A stretch of 64,000 bases of DNA from Phytopseudomonas seleniipraecipitans. GTDB lineage: Bacteria > Pseudomonadota > Gammaproteobacteria > Pseudomonadales > Pseudomonadaceae. The first letter of the stretch is position 1, and every line of letters starts with the position of its first letter. Below are positions 54,994 through 63,063 of this stretch, piece after piece. A program made the translations under genes and the position numbers. The notes under the pieces were generated by a model, which saw only the letters and a program-made list of their open reading frames with translations, was not told where the DNA came from and did no database searches. The stretch spans positions 62,001 to 126,000 of the forward strand of contig NZ_FNBM01000009.1 of NCBI RefSeq assembly GCF_900102335.1. Reading direction: 5' to 3'.

Positions 54994-55233
54994 TCAGTCA
55001 GTCTTGGCGCTACCGATATCCCGGTCCTTCATCGCGTCCTGGTCAGATCCCGGGTTACCCGCAGGCGGCGTCCAATCCACTCGGTTCTGTTTGGCATCCG
55101 CCTCATCAGTGCCCTGCTTCGGCTCGGAAGGCGACTCTTCGAGCCCCGAGCCATGACCTTCCCCCGCGTCCGGGTTCTTGTGAGCGGGTCCTTGATAAGG
55201 TGCTTCCGGCCCGTTGTTTTCTTCGACTGACAT
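54994..55233 (-). CDS. Small acidic disordered protein, unknown
   Basis: A 79-aa protein rich in Asp, Glu, Gly, Pro and Lys with no hydrophobic core (EENNGPEAPYQGPAHKNPDA). It is probably intrinsically disordered. GGGAGAG precedes the ATG at 55233 by 6 bases and a terminator follows, so it is likely a real single gene. Function unknown. Confidence 0.6.
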   Translation of the reverse strand: MSVEENNGPEAPYQGPAHKNPDAGEGHGSGLEESPSEPKQGTDEADAKQNRVDWTPPAGNPGSDQDAMKDRDIGSAKTD

Positions 55234-55545
55234 GACAGCTCTCCCGTCTCAACGTAGGACATCCACGCTTATATTTCAGGCAAGCCAGACGGAGACGAAG
55301 TGCCCGGACCGCGACGGACGGCGCTGAGCGTCACATACATCGAAGGCTCCTGGTCACGCTCGTCGAACAGCCAGAACCCGCTAACGGCCGCAGTGAAAGC
55401 ACCTCAGCGCAACGCTCATAGCGCCAGCCTATCCCTACAGTAGGGAAGCCCAATTGGGCGCGCGTGACACGTGACAGTAAGTTGGCGTCCAAATGATGTC
55501 ACATTGACATCCGCTGCCTTTCCTTGCGCCACGTCGAGTCCTGCC
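55234..55545. other. Intergenic region without a supported gene
   Basis: About 310 bases between the acidic protein gene and the chemoreceptor. No coding potential; presumed divergent promoters. Confidence 0.5.
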
Positions 55546-57189
55546 ATGAAAACGCCCATCTCCCTCAGCGCTCGCATAGGCCTCGGTTTCGCAGCGATCG
55601 TATCGCTGCTGGTCATCATCACGGCCGTCGGTATCCAGCGGGTGGGTTTCATCGACTCCACCCTGGACGACGTCAATCAGAACGTTGCAAAGGTGCAGCG
55701 GTATGCCATCGACTTTCGAGGCAGCGTGCACAACCGGGCGATTGCCATCCGAGATGCGGTCCTGGTCAATAACCAAAGCGACCTTGAGCGGCACCTCGGC
55801 GAGGTCAGCCAGCTGCAACACGCCTACAGCGAGGCAGCCAGCGCAATGGAAGAGTTGTTCCAGGGCGCGCACGTTTCTGCGCAGGAACACGCGTTGTTAC
55901 AGCGCATCAAAGAGATCGAAAAGCAGAGCCTCGAGATGACCACGGCCTTAATCGCGCTACGCCGTAGCGGTGACATCCCGGGCGCCCAGGCCTTGCTATT
56001 GAACCAGACTGCCCTCGCCTACAGCGAATGGCTCGAACGCATCAATGCGCTGATCGATTACGAAGAGGCATCGATCAAGTCCCATCTGGCGGCAGTACAG
56101 GCAACCGCCAGTCAATTTCGCGGACTGATGATGCTGGCCACTGCGATTGCCCTACTGCTGAGTATTTGGCTGTCGTTCGTGATTATTCGCTTCGTCACTT
56201 CGACGCTCGGCGCAGAACCAGCAGATGTTGCGCGTGCTATCCAACGGTTGGCTGCGGGTGAGCTTCAGCAGTCCATCACCACACGCTACCCCAACAGCGT
56301 GATGGGTATGCTGCACACCGCGCTGAACCGCTTGGCCGACACCATGGCACAGGTGCGTGAAGCCGCCCGAGAAGTGACCGACTCGTCAACGCAGCTCTCC
56401 TACACCTCCGCCAGCAACAACGAGCACATCAGCGTGCAAACCCAGGAGGCCGAGCAGGTCGCCACCGCTGTCACCGAGATGGCCGCCACTGCCGGCGTGG
56501 TATCGGGCTACGGCTCCCAGGCGGCAGACGCTGCTGGCAAGGCCACTCGCGAAGTGGAGCACGGTAACCAACTGGTCGCTGGAACCACGCAGGCAATCGG
56601 CCAGCTGGCCTCATCGCTGACCGAGACCACCCGTACCGTCGAGCAAGTCGCCGCGCAAAGTGAGCAGATCGAGACCGTTATCGAGGTCATCAATTCGATC
56701 GCTTCACAGACCAACCTGCTGGCCTTGAACGCAGCCATCGAGGCGGCCCGGGCCGGCGAACAGGGTCGCGGGTTCGCAGTGGTGGCCGATGAGGTTCGCT
56801 CCCTGGCCACCCGCACGCAGCAATCGACCCAGGATATTCGCAAGATGATCAGCGCCCTGCAGAACGGAACGGATACCGCCGTTCAAACCATGCGCGATAG
56901 CTGCGAACTGGCGAGCCACACGGTTCAGCAGACTGAGCTCGCCCAGGAAGCACTGTCACGAATCAGTCGGGAAGTCAGCGCGATCAACCACATGAATGCC
57001 CAGATCGCCAGCGCCTCACTGCAGCAAAGCACCGTCGCCGAGGGCGTTGCGATCAACATCAACCGCATCCACGGCTCTACCGTGCAGTCCGCGCGAGGCT
57101 CGCATCAGGTCGCACAAGCGAGCCAGGAATTGAACAGACTGGCTGATCGGCTTGCCGGGAAAGTAGCATTTTTTGATGCGGCGAAATGA
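55546..57189 (+). CDS. Methyl-accepting chemotaxis protein
   Basis: A 547-aa chemoreceptor: TM1 (RIGLGFAAIVSLLVIITAVG), a four-helix-bundle periplasmic sensor of about 165 residues, TM2 near residues 195-217 (MLATAIALLLSIWLSFVIIR), HAMP, and the signalling tip INSIASQTNLLALNAAIEAA near 380-405. ATG 55546 begins the typical N-terminus. No C-terminal CheR/CheB tether pentapeptide is present. The ligand is unknown. Another chemoreceptor gene fragment lies 410 bases downstream. Confidence 0.93.
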   Translation: MKTPISLSARIGLGFAAIVSLLVIITAVGIQRVGFIDSTLDDVNQNVAKVQRYAIDFRGSVHNRAIAIRDAVLVNNQSDLERHLGEVSQLQHAYSEAASAMEELFQGAHVSAQEHALLQRIKEIEKQSLEMTTALIALRRSGDIPGAQALLLNQTALAYSEWLERINALIDYEEASIKSHLAAVQATASQFRGLMMLATAIALLLSIWLSFVIIRFVTSTLGAEPADVARAIQRLAAGELQQSITTRYPNSVMGMLHTALNRLADTMAQVREAAREVTDSSTQLSYTSASNNEHISVQTQEAEQVATAVTEMAATAGVVSGYGSQAADAAGKATREVEHGNQLVAGTTQAIGQLASSLTETTRTVEQVAAQSEQIETVIEVINSIASQTNLLALNAAIEAARAGEQGRGFAVVADEVRSLATRTQQSTQDIRKMISALQNGTDTAVQTMRDSCELASHTVQQTELAQEALSRISREVSAINHMNAQIASASLQQSTVAEGVAININRIHGSTVQSARGSHQVAQASQELNRLADRLAGKVAFFDAAK

Positions 57190-57270
57190 AAATGTGCCAT
57201 TCCACTTTTACGCCAAGCCAACACACCGCTCATCCATTCAACCTGCTGACCTCCAAACCAGAGGTGCACT

Positions 57271-57546
57271 GTGGTTAACCCGCCCGGCCGCGTGCTCAAC
57301 TTCCCCAAGCGCCCAAACCCTATCTCGGGCCCCAACTTCCAAACTCAAACCGCCCTGGACGATGCCGACTTGCGTGCGGCGCTGTTAAGCGAACTCCTCG
57401 AAGATCTGCTCCAGAAAGAACGAGAACGACCAGACTCGCTGAGAGTGCAAATGGCCTGCATCGCCGCCCAGGATCTGCTCAATGAACTGACGGTGCTTTA
57501 CCGCCGCGCGGTATGCGAAACCGACGGAGCTGACGGCAGTGAGTAA
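57271..57546 (+). CDS. Small protein of unknown function
   Basis: A 91-aa protein from GTG 57271, preceded by AGAGGTG. The N-terminus is basic and proline-rich (RVLNFPKRPNPISGP) and the rest is helical (LRAALLSELLEDLLQKERER, QDLLNELTVLYRRAV). No family recognised. It lies between the chemoreceptor and the chemoreceptor fragment. Confidence 0.5.
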   Translation: MVNPPGRVLNFPKRPNPISGPNFQTQTALDDADLRAALLSELLEDLLQKERERPDSLRVQMACIAAQDLLNELTVLYRRAVCETDGADGSE

Positions 57547-57601
57547 AGTCAGAACCGCCAGCTGCTACCGACAATGACCGCCCGCAGCCTCAAGCTTCCG
57601 A

Positions 57602-57785
57602 CAGGGCATCCGCGCGGCAGAAGAGCAAAGTGCCGTCGCCGATGAGATCAACCGCAATGTGGCGGGGATACCTGGACGTAACCGAATCGCTGGCCGAACA
57701 GGCGGATGAGTCCGCACAGGTGAGCCGCTCGTTGACTGCGCAGGCTAACCATCAGCAAGAGTTGATGGATTAGTTCAGGGGTTAG
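57602..57785 (+). pseudogene. 3' fragment of a methyl-accepting chemotaxis protein gene
   Basis: The frame from 57602 reads RAAEEQSAVADEINRNV, the conserved end of the MCP signalling domain. After ATA, one extra base (CCTG instead of a codon, about 57671-57674) shifts the frame, and the next frame reads DVTESLAEQADESAQVSRSL and QANHQQELMD, the usual MCP C-terminus. The following Gln position is TAG (57771). There is no 5' part, so this is a decayed remnant. Confidence 0.8.
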
Positions 57786-57951
57786 TTCGTCGCGAGAATG
57801 ACGGCGGATAAAAGCGCCGCAACATACGTTGAGCGATCGTTCCGGAGCGGTTGCCGGGAAATGCTCAGGTTTGTGTTGCACCACCCCGGCTACCTGGGGC
57901 GCGGTGAGGCAGCAGAATCAGCACGACACCATTGGGTATTGCGCATGGCGT

Positions 57952-58410
57952 TCAATCCTTATCAGACGATGGCCGTTTGTGCGCGGCACTCTCCGCCTCG
58001 GAAACAGTACAACTATCGCCTTTACAACGAGCAGCGCCATCAGGATGAGGAAGCCACGCCAAATGCGGGCGCCAACGGCAAAAAAGCCGATAGCCCAGAT
58101 TGAGCACAGGCCTGGTCAGCCGCCACGATAACGGCGCAGCCCAAAAGCCGAGGCCTGCTGCTCGCCAGCTCCAGAGCGTCGCGTCCAAGCCTGTGACCCA
58201 GGTTCCATCGTCGAATCTGGCGTGCAGTAACGACTCCATCTGCGCAAAAGTGAACCCTGTGGATTTGGGATCAAAGCTTTCGTCACTGATATCAACGAAG
58301 CGCAGACGATCCGGTGCCGCACGCCCACGCAAAACGCTGATCTCCCGAGCGCAGAGCGGGCATTCACCGTCGAAATAGAGGGTCAGCGGCCACTTTGGAT
58401 ACCTGTCCAT
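57952..58410 (-). CDS. DCC-family (DUF393) thiol-disulfide oxidoreductase-like protein
   Basis: A 152-aa protein with the family motif LYFDGECPLCAREISVLRGR near residues 11-30, the DVDISDES-equivalent VDISDESFDP, and a hydrophobic C-terminal stretch (FWAAPLSWRLTRPVLNLGYR). DCC proteins have a thioredoxin-like fold; biological function is mostly unknown. The extended C-terminal tail beyond the usual length is charged. Confidence 0.88.
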   Translation of the reverse strand: MDRYPKWPLTLYFDGECPLCAREISVLRGRAAPDRLRFVDISDESFDPKSTGFTFAQMESLLHARFDDGTWVTGLDATLWSWRAAGLGFWAAPLSWRLTRPVLNLGYRLFCRWRPHLAWLPHPDGAARCKGDSCTVSEAESAAHKRPSSDKD

Positions 58411-58536
58411 TTACCATGTACCTCGTCTTGGCTTCGTGGGCTTTTGTCGCGAAACCCAAACCCAACATGGGCAGTACACCTAGTATGACAAGAACCAGCG
58501 ATACCTGACTGCAGCAAACGCTTAGCCAGTAAACCA

Positions 58537-58842
58537 GTGAAAAAGCCCAATCACTGCGGATCGAGCTTCAATGTTGAGCTGGCGGAAGTAATGCGTGCGC
58601 TTGCTCTCCCTTGCGGCCCACGCTCACTCTATCGGTACATAACGCCTCAGACGGTTTCTTGCTACGGCGCCTCCAGCGGTGTGACATTCAGCGTCGCCGA
58701 CCTGATTCCCGGCCTGGACGACCAGAGCCACGTGATCGTCTTCAGTAACCAGACCTTTCTGCAGGATGGCCGACAGTTCGTGTACACCCAGTCACGGCAT
58801 ACGCTCGACAAGTTTTACTTTTCGGATGTGGCGCCGAGGTAG
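58537..58842 (+). CDS. Hypothetical protein, uncertain
   Basis: A 101-aa frame from GTG 58537 without a convincing ribosome site. The C-terminal half (VTFSVADLIPGLDDQSHVIV, FVYTQSRHTLDKFYFSD) looks more protein-like than the N-terminal half, so it may be the tail of a decayed gene. No family recognised. Confidence 0.3.
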   Translation: MKKPNHCGSSFNVELAEVMRALALPCGPRSLYRYITPQTVSCYGASSGVTFSVADLIPGLDDQSHVIVFSNQTFLQDGRQFVYTQSRHTLDKFYFSDVAPR

Positions 58843-59054
58843 GGGGCAGTGGGCTGCTCTCCCCGGACGACCTTTAGGCGAGACCATGCCATACAGACAT
58901 GTTCGATGGACGGACCGCCGCCCCTGCAGCAAAAGATTCAGAAGCTTGATTTGTCAGTAATTGGCTAGACCGACTGCAGCGAAGGATGGCTGAGGCACGC
59001 GGCTGTGCTTCAGTTTTCGGAGATGCCAAAACCGCCAAAATGAACTTCGTGAAA

Positions 59055-59159
59055 TCATGGTCTGTCCCCGAATACACGGAGCCCGAATTTAAAATACAGG
59101 CCAACCACTGCAGCTAAAGCGACGAAGAAACCGCCGATTACGAATAGCATCCGCCTCAC
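59055..59159 (-). CDS. Small single-span membrane protein candidate
   Basis: A 34-codon frame from GTG 59159 (or ATG 59150) encoding RRMLFVIGGFFVALAAVVGL then YFKFGLRVFGDRP. An exact AGGAGG (59166-59171 complement) lies 6 bases before the GTG. One hydrophobic span with positively charged ends gives the look of a genuine small membrane protein. No homologue recognised. Confidence 0.45.
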   Translation of the reverse strand: MRRMLFVIGGFFVALAAVVGLYFKFGLRVFGDRP

Positions 59160-59617
59160 GCCTCCCCTCCTCTTTACAAGTGTTCCAAAGCACGCGAATG
59201 CCACACGTAGTAAGCAACGACTTGCCTAGCAAACGATGTAGTTCTACCGACGATCAACCTGTGAAAACCATCTAGGCGCCTACATCGCGGACTGTACCGC
59301 AGCTCGGTCTGCCATCGGTGCCTCCGAATCGCTCGACACGAAGATGCGCTTCTTCAGCGATGCAGACGAGCAGCTGCAAAGCGGCTAGAGATCTGGCTCT
59401 TTCTCCATGCGATCCAAAAACTCATGGTCAAGCCGCCCCGTCAACCCACCAGTATTTCAGCGAACCATTGAGGTACGGCATCCTCGCTCAGCTCGAGAAA
59501 ATCTCTCTCCATAGTTCTTGATCAGCAGAAGATATTGCCGCACACCTCAATAGCAACGTGACGACACCAAAGATCGCCAGCACTCACAAAGTCGCCCGCA
59601 AGCCCCATAGTGCTAAA
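59160..59617. other. Debris-rich region before the restriction locus
   Basis: No intact gene. A plus-strand frame at about 59260-59388 reads ENHLGAYIADCTAARSAIGA and SLDTKMRFFSDADEQLQSG and stops at TAG, resembling the end of a broken gene of unknown kind. Confidence 0.4.
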
Positions 59618-59626
59618 TGTTATAAT
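59618..59626 (+). promoter_or_regulatory. Extended -10 promoter of the mcrB-like gene
   Basis: TGT-TATAAT is an extended -10 with a perfect hexamer; no good -35 is present, as expected for this class. It lies 54 bases before the TTG start. Confidence 0.6.
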
Positions 59627-59679
59627 TAGGTATCCTCCTTGCCATAAACTAAACCAAGCATGTGGAAGGGAGGCACACT

Positions 59680-61179
59680 TTGGCCAAACCAACGATGAAG
59701 ATCCTGTACGGCCCACCTGGCACGGGGAAAACCTGGCAAGCAATGAGGGAGGCAGTCAAGGCGACGGCCCCCGATCTCTTTGCACAGGCATTGACTGAAG
59801 AGGCTCCTGAGGAAGCCTTGAAGTTGGTCCACGATAACTTGGTGGCCGACGGCAGAATCCTATGGGTGACATTCCATCCTAGCTACTCATATGAAGACTT
59901 CGTAGAAGGCTTTCGTCCGGTTCTCAATGATCAAGATCAACTTTCATACAAAGTCGTAGACGGCCCTTTCAAGATGCTTTGCCAGCGCGCCAAGCTTGCT
60001 GGAGATATTCCTCTTGGAACCATATTGAAAGATGGCAGCAACAGAGATGCAGGAGAAGTTGTCAGAAAGGATGCAGAGGGTTGGGTCGTAAGGGTCAAGC
60101 CAAATCGATCAGATGAAATCGCAGAGTATATTGACAAATTTGTTCCGCGCTACGTCGTAAGTAAAATTCTCGCAAAAAAACTGCCCGCTAAAATATTCTC
60201 CATTCCTGGGAGCTCGGTTGTAAAGCTTTCTGAGTATGGAATAGCCTCTGATGACCCTAGACTTCCTCCGCCACGGGCTGAACTGAATGAAACAGAGTCA
60301 GCTCGAGTTGGCTCTTTGGTGCGGAGGATTGTAGCTGCAGACAGCGAAATCTTCTCCTCTTCGGACCTTTCGAACTCTGCCCATATTGGCTCGGTAATAA
60401 GAGAGCTCCTTAGACTTGAGGAACAAGGGTCTCACTCTCCGACATCTGTCACCCTGGTCATAGATGAAATAAATCGAGCTGAATCATCGCGGGTGTTCGG
60501 AGAGCTTCTTACGCTACTAGAAATTAACAAGCGAGAGGGTATGCCTGAGGAAAAGCAGGCATGGCTGCCTTACTCAAAGTCATCTTTCACAGTTCCTCCG
60601 AGCCTTTCAATTATAGGCACCATGAATACTGTTGACCGGTCGCTGACAGCCCTTGATTTTGCCATGCGACGCCGCTTTGACTTCGTTTTGGTACCAGCAA
60701 ACCCAGGCAAGGTCCTTACCTCCTACGGCGGGATGCCTGCACGCGAGTTTCTGAAAAGAATCAACACCCGCGTAACAGCACTGCTTGGAAGTGGATATGA
60801 ATTTGGCCATGCTTTTCTGATGGAACACAGACTGGAAGAGATACGATCTCTGATGTCATGGCCTAATGACTCAGATGGCCAGGCGAAAGTATTTGCTCAT
60901 GTGCTCAGAACAAACATACTTCCGACACTGGCAGAGTACCTCCATAATGACTGGAGCAAGGTCAAAGCGGTTGCCGGGATTGCACAAAGCGACACTCTCA
61001 CCATCTCGCTCTTTGAAAGTTCACAGCCTGACCAAAAATTCATTGAGCGCCTCGAGGAGGAATATGAACTATCCGAAAACAGATCACTCTCCTATTCACA
61101 TTGGTGGGATCCAAGTAGCGAATCGTGGGATGCAGACATTTTTCAACGCTTTGTGAACGCACTAGCCAATGGAAACTGA
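59680..61179 (+). CDS. McrB-like AAA+ NTPase of a restriction system
   Basis: A 499-aa protein from TTG 59680, chosen for GGGAGG 6 bases upstream. The Walker A GPPGTGKT comes only about 11 residues in, so the N-terminal DNA-recognition domain of E. coli McrB is missing. WVTFHPSYSYEDFVEGFRP and VDGPFKMLC follow, then an inserted stretch of about 145 residues, then Walker B TLVIDEINRAESSRVFGELL, the McrB signature MNTVDRS and RRRFDF. It should be the NTP-driven translocase for the McrC-like nuclease. Clearly AT-richer than the core genome, which indicates transfer. Confidence 0.9.
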   Translation: MAKPTMKILYGPPGTGKTWQAMREAVKATAPDLFAQALTEEAPEEALKLVHDNLVADGRILWVTFHPSYSYEDFVEGFRPVLNDQDQLSYKVVDGPFKMLCQRAKLAGDIPLGTILKDGSNRDAGEVVRKDAEGWVVRVKPNRSDEIAEYIDKFVPRYVVSKILAKKLPAKIFSIPGSSVVKLSEYGIASDDPRLPPPRAELNETESARVGSLVRRIVAADSEIFSSSDLSNSAHIGSVIRELLRLEEQGSHSPTSVTLVIDEINRAESSRVFGELLTLLEINKREGMPEEKQAWLPYSKSSFTVPPSLSIIGTMNTVDRSLTALDFAMRRRFDFVLVPANPGKVLTSYGGMPAREFLKRINTRVTALLGSGYEFGHAFLMEHRLEEIRSLMSWPNDSDGQAKVFAHVLRTNILPTLAEYLHNDWSKVKAVAGIAQSDTLTISLFESSQPDQKFIERLEEEYELSENRSLSYSHWWDPSSESWDADIFQRFVNALANGN

Positions 61180-61196
61180 GCAGCGAGACGGATAAA

Positions 61197-62459
61197 TTGC
61201 TGAAAATAACGACAAAAGAAGGTTCGCCGATCGATATTCCAGAAGGGCATGACCGGCTCGCCATATATGAAAATCTACAGCGAGCTGCGGAAAAACTAGG
61301 AATCAACGCTTTTCGTTGGAAGCAAAAAAAATTATATGCTGCGGAAGTCGTTGGATACATTCAGGCACAAGGTATACAGCTGAACATACTCCCAAAGCTT
61401 GACACCTTGGAGGAGAACAGAGATGAAGATTTCTTATTTAACCTACTCGCCTCCTCTGGCTATATCAAAAATCCCAAATTTGCTGCAGCACAAACTAAAA
61501 AGACCGCACTCGAGCCTCTTGAAATAATTATATCTGAACTGGCAGGTGAAATTGAGGCAGCTCTCAGGGGGGGAATTCCACGCCGTTACGAAGAAACGCG
61601 GGAGGACTCTCAATCAATACGCGGTAAAATCGACTTTCCCCGCCTTTCCACACGCCCCCCTGGAAACACACTCATACCGATACTGCATAGTCCATTGAGC
61701 GCAGGAAATAAACTATCTCAAGCAGTAAAATTTATTACCGGCGCACTACACCATCGAACCACCAGCAGCATAAACAGGCAACGACTTGGCGCAATCCTTG
61801 AGCTTCTTTCAAATATAAAAAATCGAGAGTTCAGTAGTCGCGAACTACACTTAATAAAGATCTCCCGACATGAGACTCAATGGGAGCGAACCATATCTAT
61901 AGGGCAAATGCTATCAACAGGCCACTCGCCGGACCCAACATTTTCGGGCGAGAGCAGTGCTTTTTCCTTACTATTCAAGCTCGAGCATCTCTTTGAACGA
62001 TCGATGCGAAAGATAATTTCCGAATCTATAAAAGACTCCGGCTTAAAGGTTCTTAATAACAACCTCCCCCTATATCTTCTGAACGACGCCCAAAGCAAGA
62101 AAGGGATTGTCCAACTACGACCAGATTACGTTTTGCACAAAAATGAAAACTATATTGCTATAGCTGATGCAAAATGGAAAAGATTAGATAGAACCAAACG
62201 AGCATACGGTGTAGACCGAGACGACCTATACCAAATTAACGCCTATCTCGGGCGCTTTAAAGTAGAAAAGGGAATTGTCTTTGTTCCCAGGCTACCATGG
62301 ATGCAAGCGGGGTGGAGCGTAATGTATGAGATTCCCGAAAGCCCAGCAAAAATATATCTGGTAGGCGTAGATCTAGAATGCCTTCTAAGCCGTAATGAAA
62401 TCACCCGAAAAGAGGCTTACACCAGCCTGTCCTGCACGCTGAAAAACATCCTAAATTAA
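61197..62459 (+). CDS. McrC-like nuclease subunit
   Basis: A 420-aa protein from TTG 61197; an upstream ATG at 61125 would overlap the mcrB-like gene by 55 bases and is less likely since the domain starts at LKITTKEGSP. The N-terminal part (LYAAEVVGYIQAQGIQLNIL) couples to McrB; the C-terminal PD-(D/E)xK nuclease has LRPDYVL and the catalytic IAIADAKWKRL. Most AT-rich gene in the window. Converges with vsr, 4 bases apart. Confidence 0.88.
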   Translation: MLKITTKEGSPIDIPEGHDRLAIYENLQRAAEKLGINAFRWKQKKLYAAEVVGYIQAQGIQLNILPKLDTLEENRDEDFLFNLLASSGYIKNPKFAAAQTKKTALEPLEIIISELAGEIEAALRGGIPRRYEETREDSQSIRGKIDFPRLSTRPPGNTLIPILHSPLSAGNKLSQAVKFITGALHHRTTSSINRQRLGAILELLSNIKNREFSSRELHLIKISRHETQWERTISIGQMLSTGHSPDPTFSGESSAFSLLFKLEHLFERSMRKIISESIKDSGLKVLNNNLPLYLLNDAQSKKGIVQLRPDYVLHKNENYIAIADAKWKRLDRTKRAYGVDRDDLYQINAYLGRFKVEKGIVFVPRLPWMQAGWSVMYEIPESPAKIYLVGVDLECLLSRNEITRKEAYTSLSCTLKNILN

Positions 62460-62463
62460 GTTA

Positions 62464-63063
62464 CTAGCTCTGCTTGGCGCGTCTTGAACGAACTTCCACT
62501 ATCCCGGCCTCTTTTTCCAGAAGATCCTCAATATGCCAGTTTTCTACAGTGCCGTCAGGACTTGCCTGGCACACTCTAGTGACTACTTTTCGTGCTTTGG
62601 CTTGATAAATCGAGGGATTCCTATAAAGGATGGATATTTCCTTCACGACCGCGCTTAAATCATAGCTCAGCTCATGCTCCCAATAGCGAAGCACAATCCA
62701 GCCCTTATCAAACAGCTGCCGAGTCTGAATACGATCCCGGGAAGTATTGGCCGCAAGCTTGCCAGCCCAGAACTCGGCCTTGGTCCGAGGCATCACATAA
62801 TGAAGGGGACAACCGTGCCAGAAGCAGCCGTCAACGAATATGGCAATCCTTCTGCCCTTGAATACGAGATCGGGGCGAAATCCCTCGACTCGTGTATTTA
62901 ATCGAAAACGCAGCCCAGCATGCCATAGCGCCTTTCTGAGCCTCACCTCAGGAGAGGTATCAACGCCCCTGATCCGAGCCATATTGGCGCTTCGCTGTAT
63001 GGAGGTCCCTGATTCTGATGCCACATCAGCAGATTTCAAGCCGCTCTGACTGTCGCTCTTCAC
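62464..63063 (-). CDS. vsr: Very short patch repair endonuclease (Vsr)
   Basis: Nicks next to the T of T:G mismatches made by deamination of 5-methylcytosine. Core family features are MARIRGVDTSPEVRLRKALW, RPDLVFKGRRIAIFVDGCFW and HGCPLHYVMPRTKAEFW, with the catalytic Asp in FVDGCFWHGCP. The likely start is GTG 63063 (encoding VKSDSQSG), giving 199 aa and a 38-base overlap with the methyltransferase gene. Together they protect and repair a cytosine-methylated recognition site. Confidence 0.93.
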   Translation of the reverse strand: MKSDSQSGLKSADVASESGTSIQRSANMARIRGVDTSPEVRLRKALWHAGLRFRLNTRVEGFRPDLVFKGRRIAIFVDGCFWHGCPLHYVMPRTKAEFWAGKLAANTSRDRIQTRQLFDKGWIVLRYWEHELSYDLSAVVKEISILYRNPSIYQAKARKVVTRVCQASPDGTVENWHIEDLLEKEAGIVEVRSRRAKQS

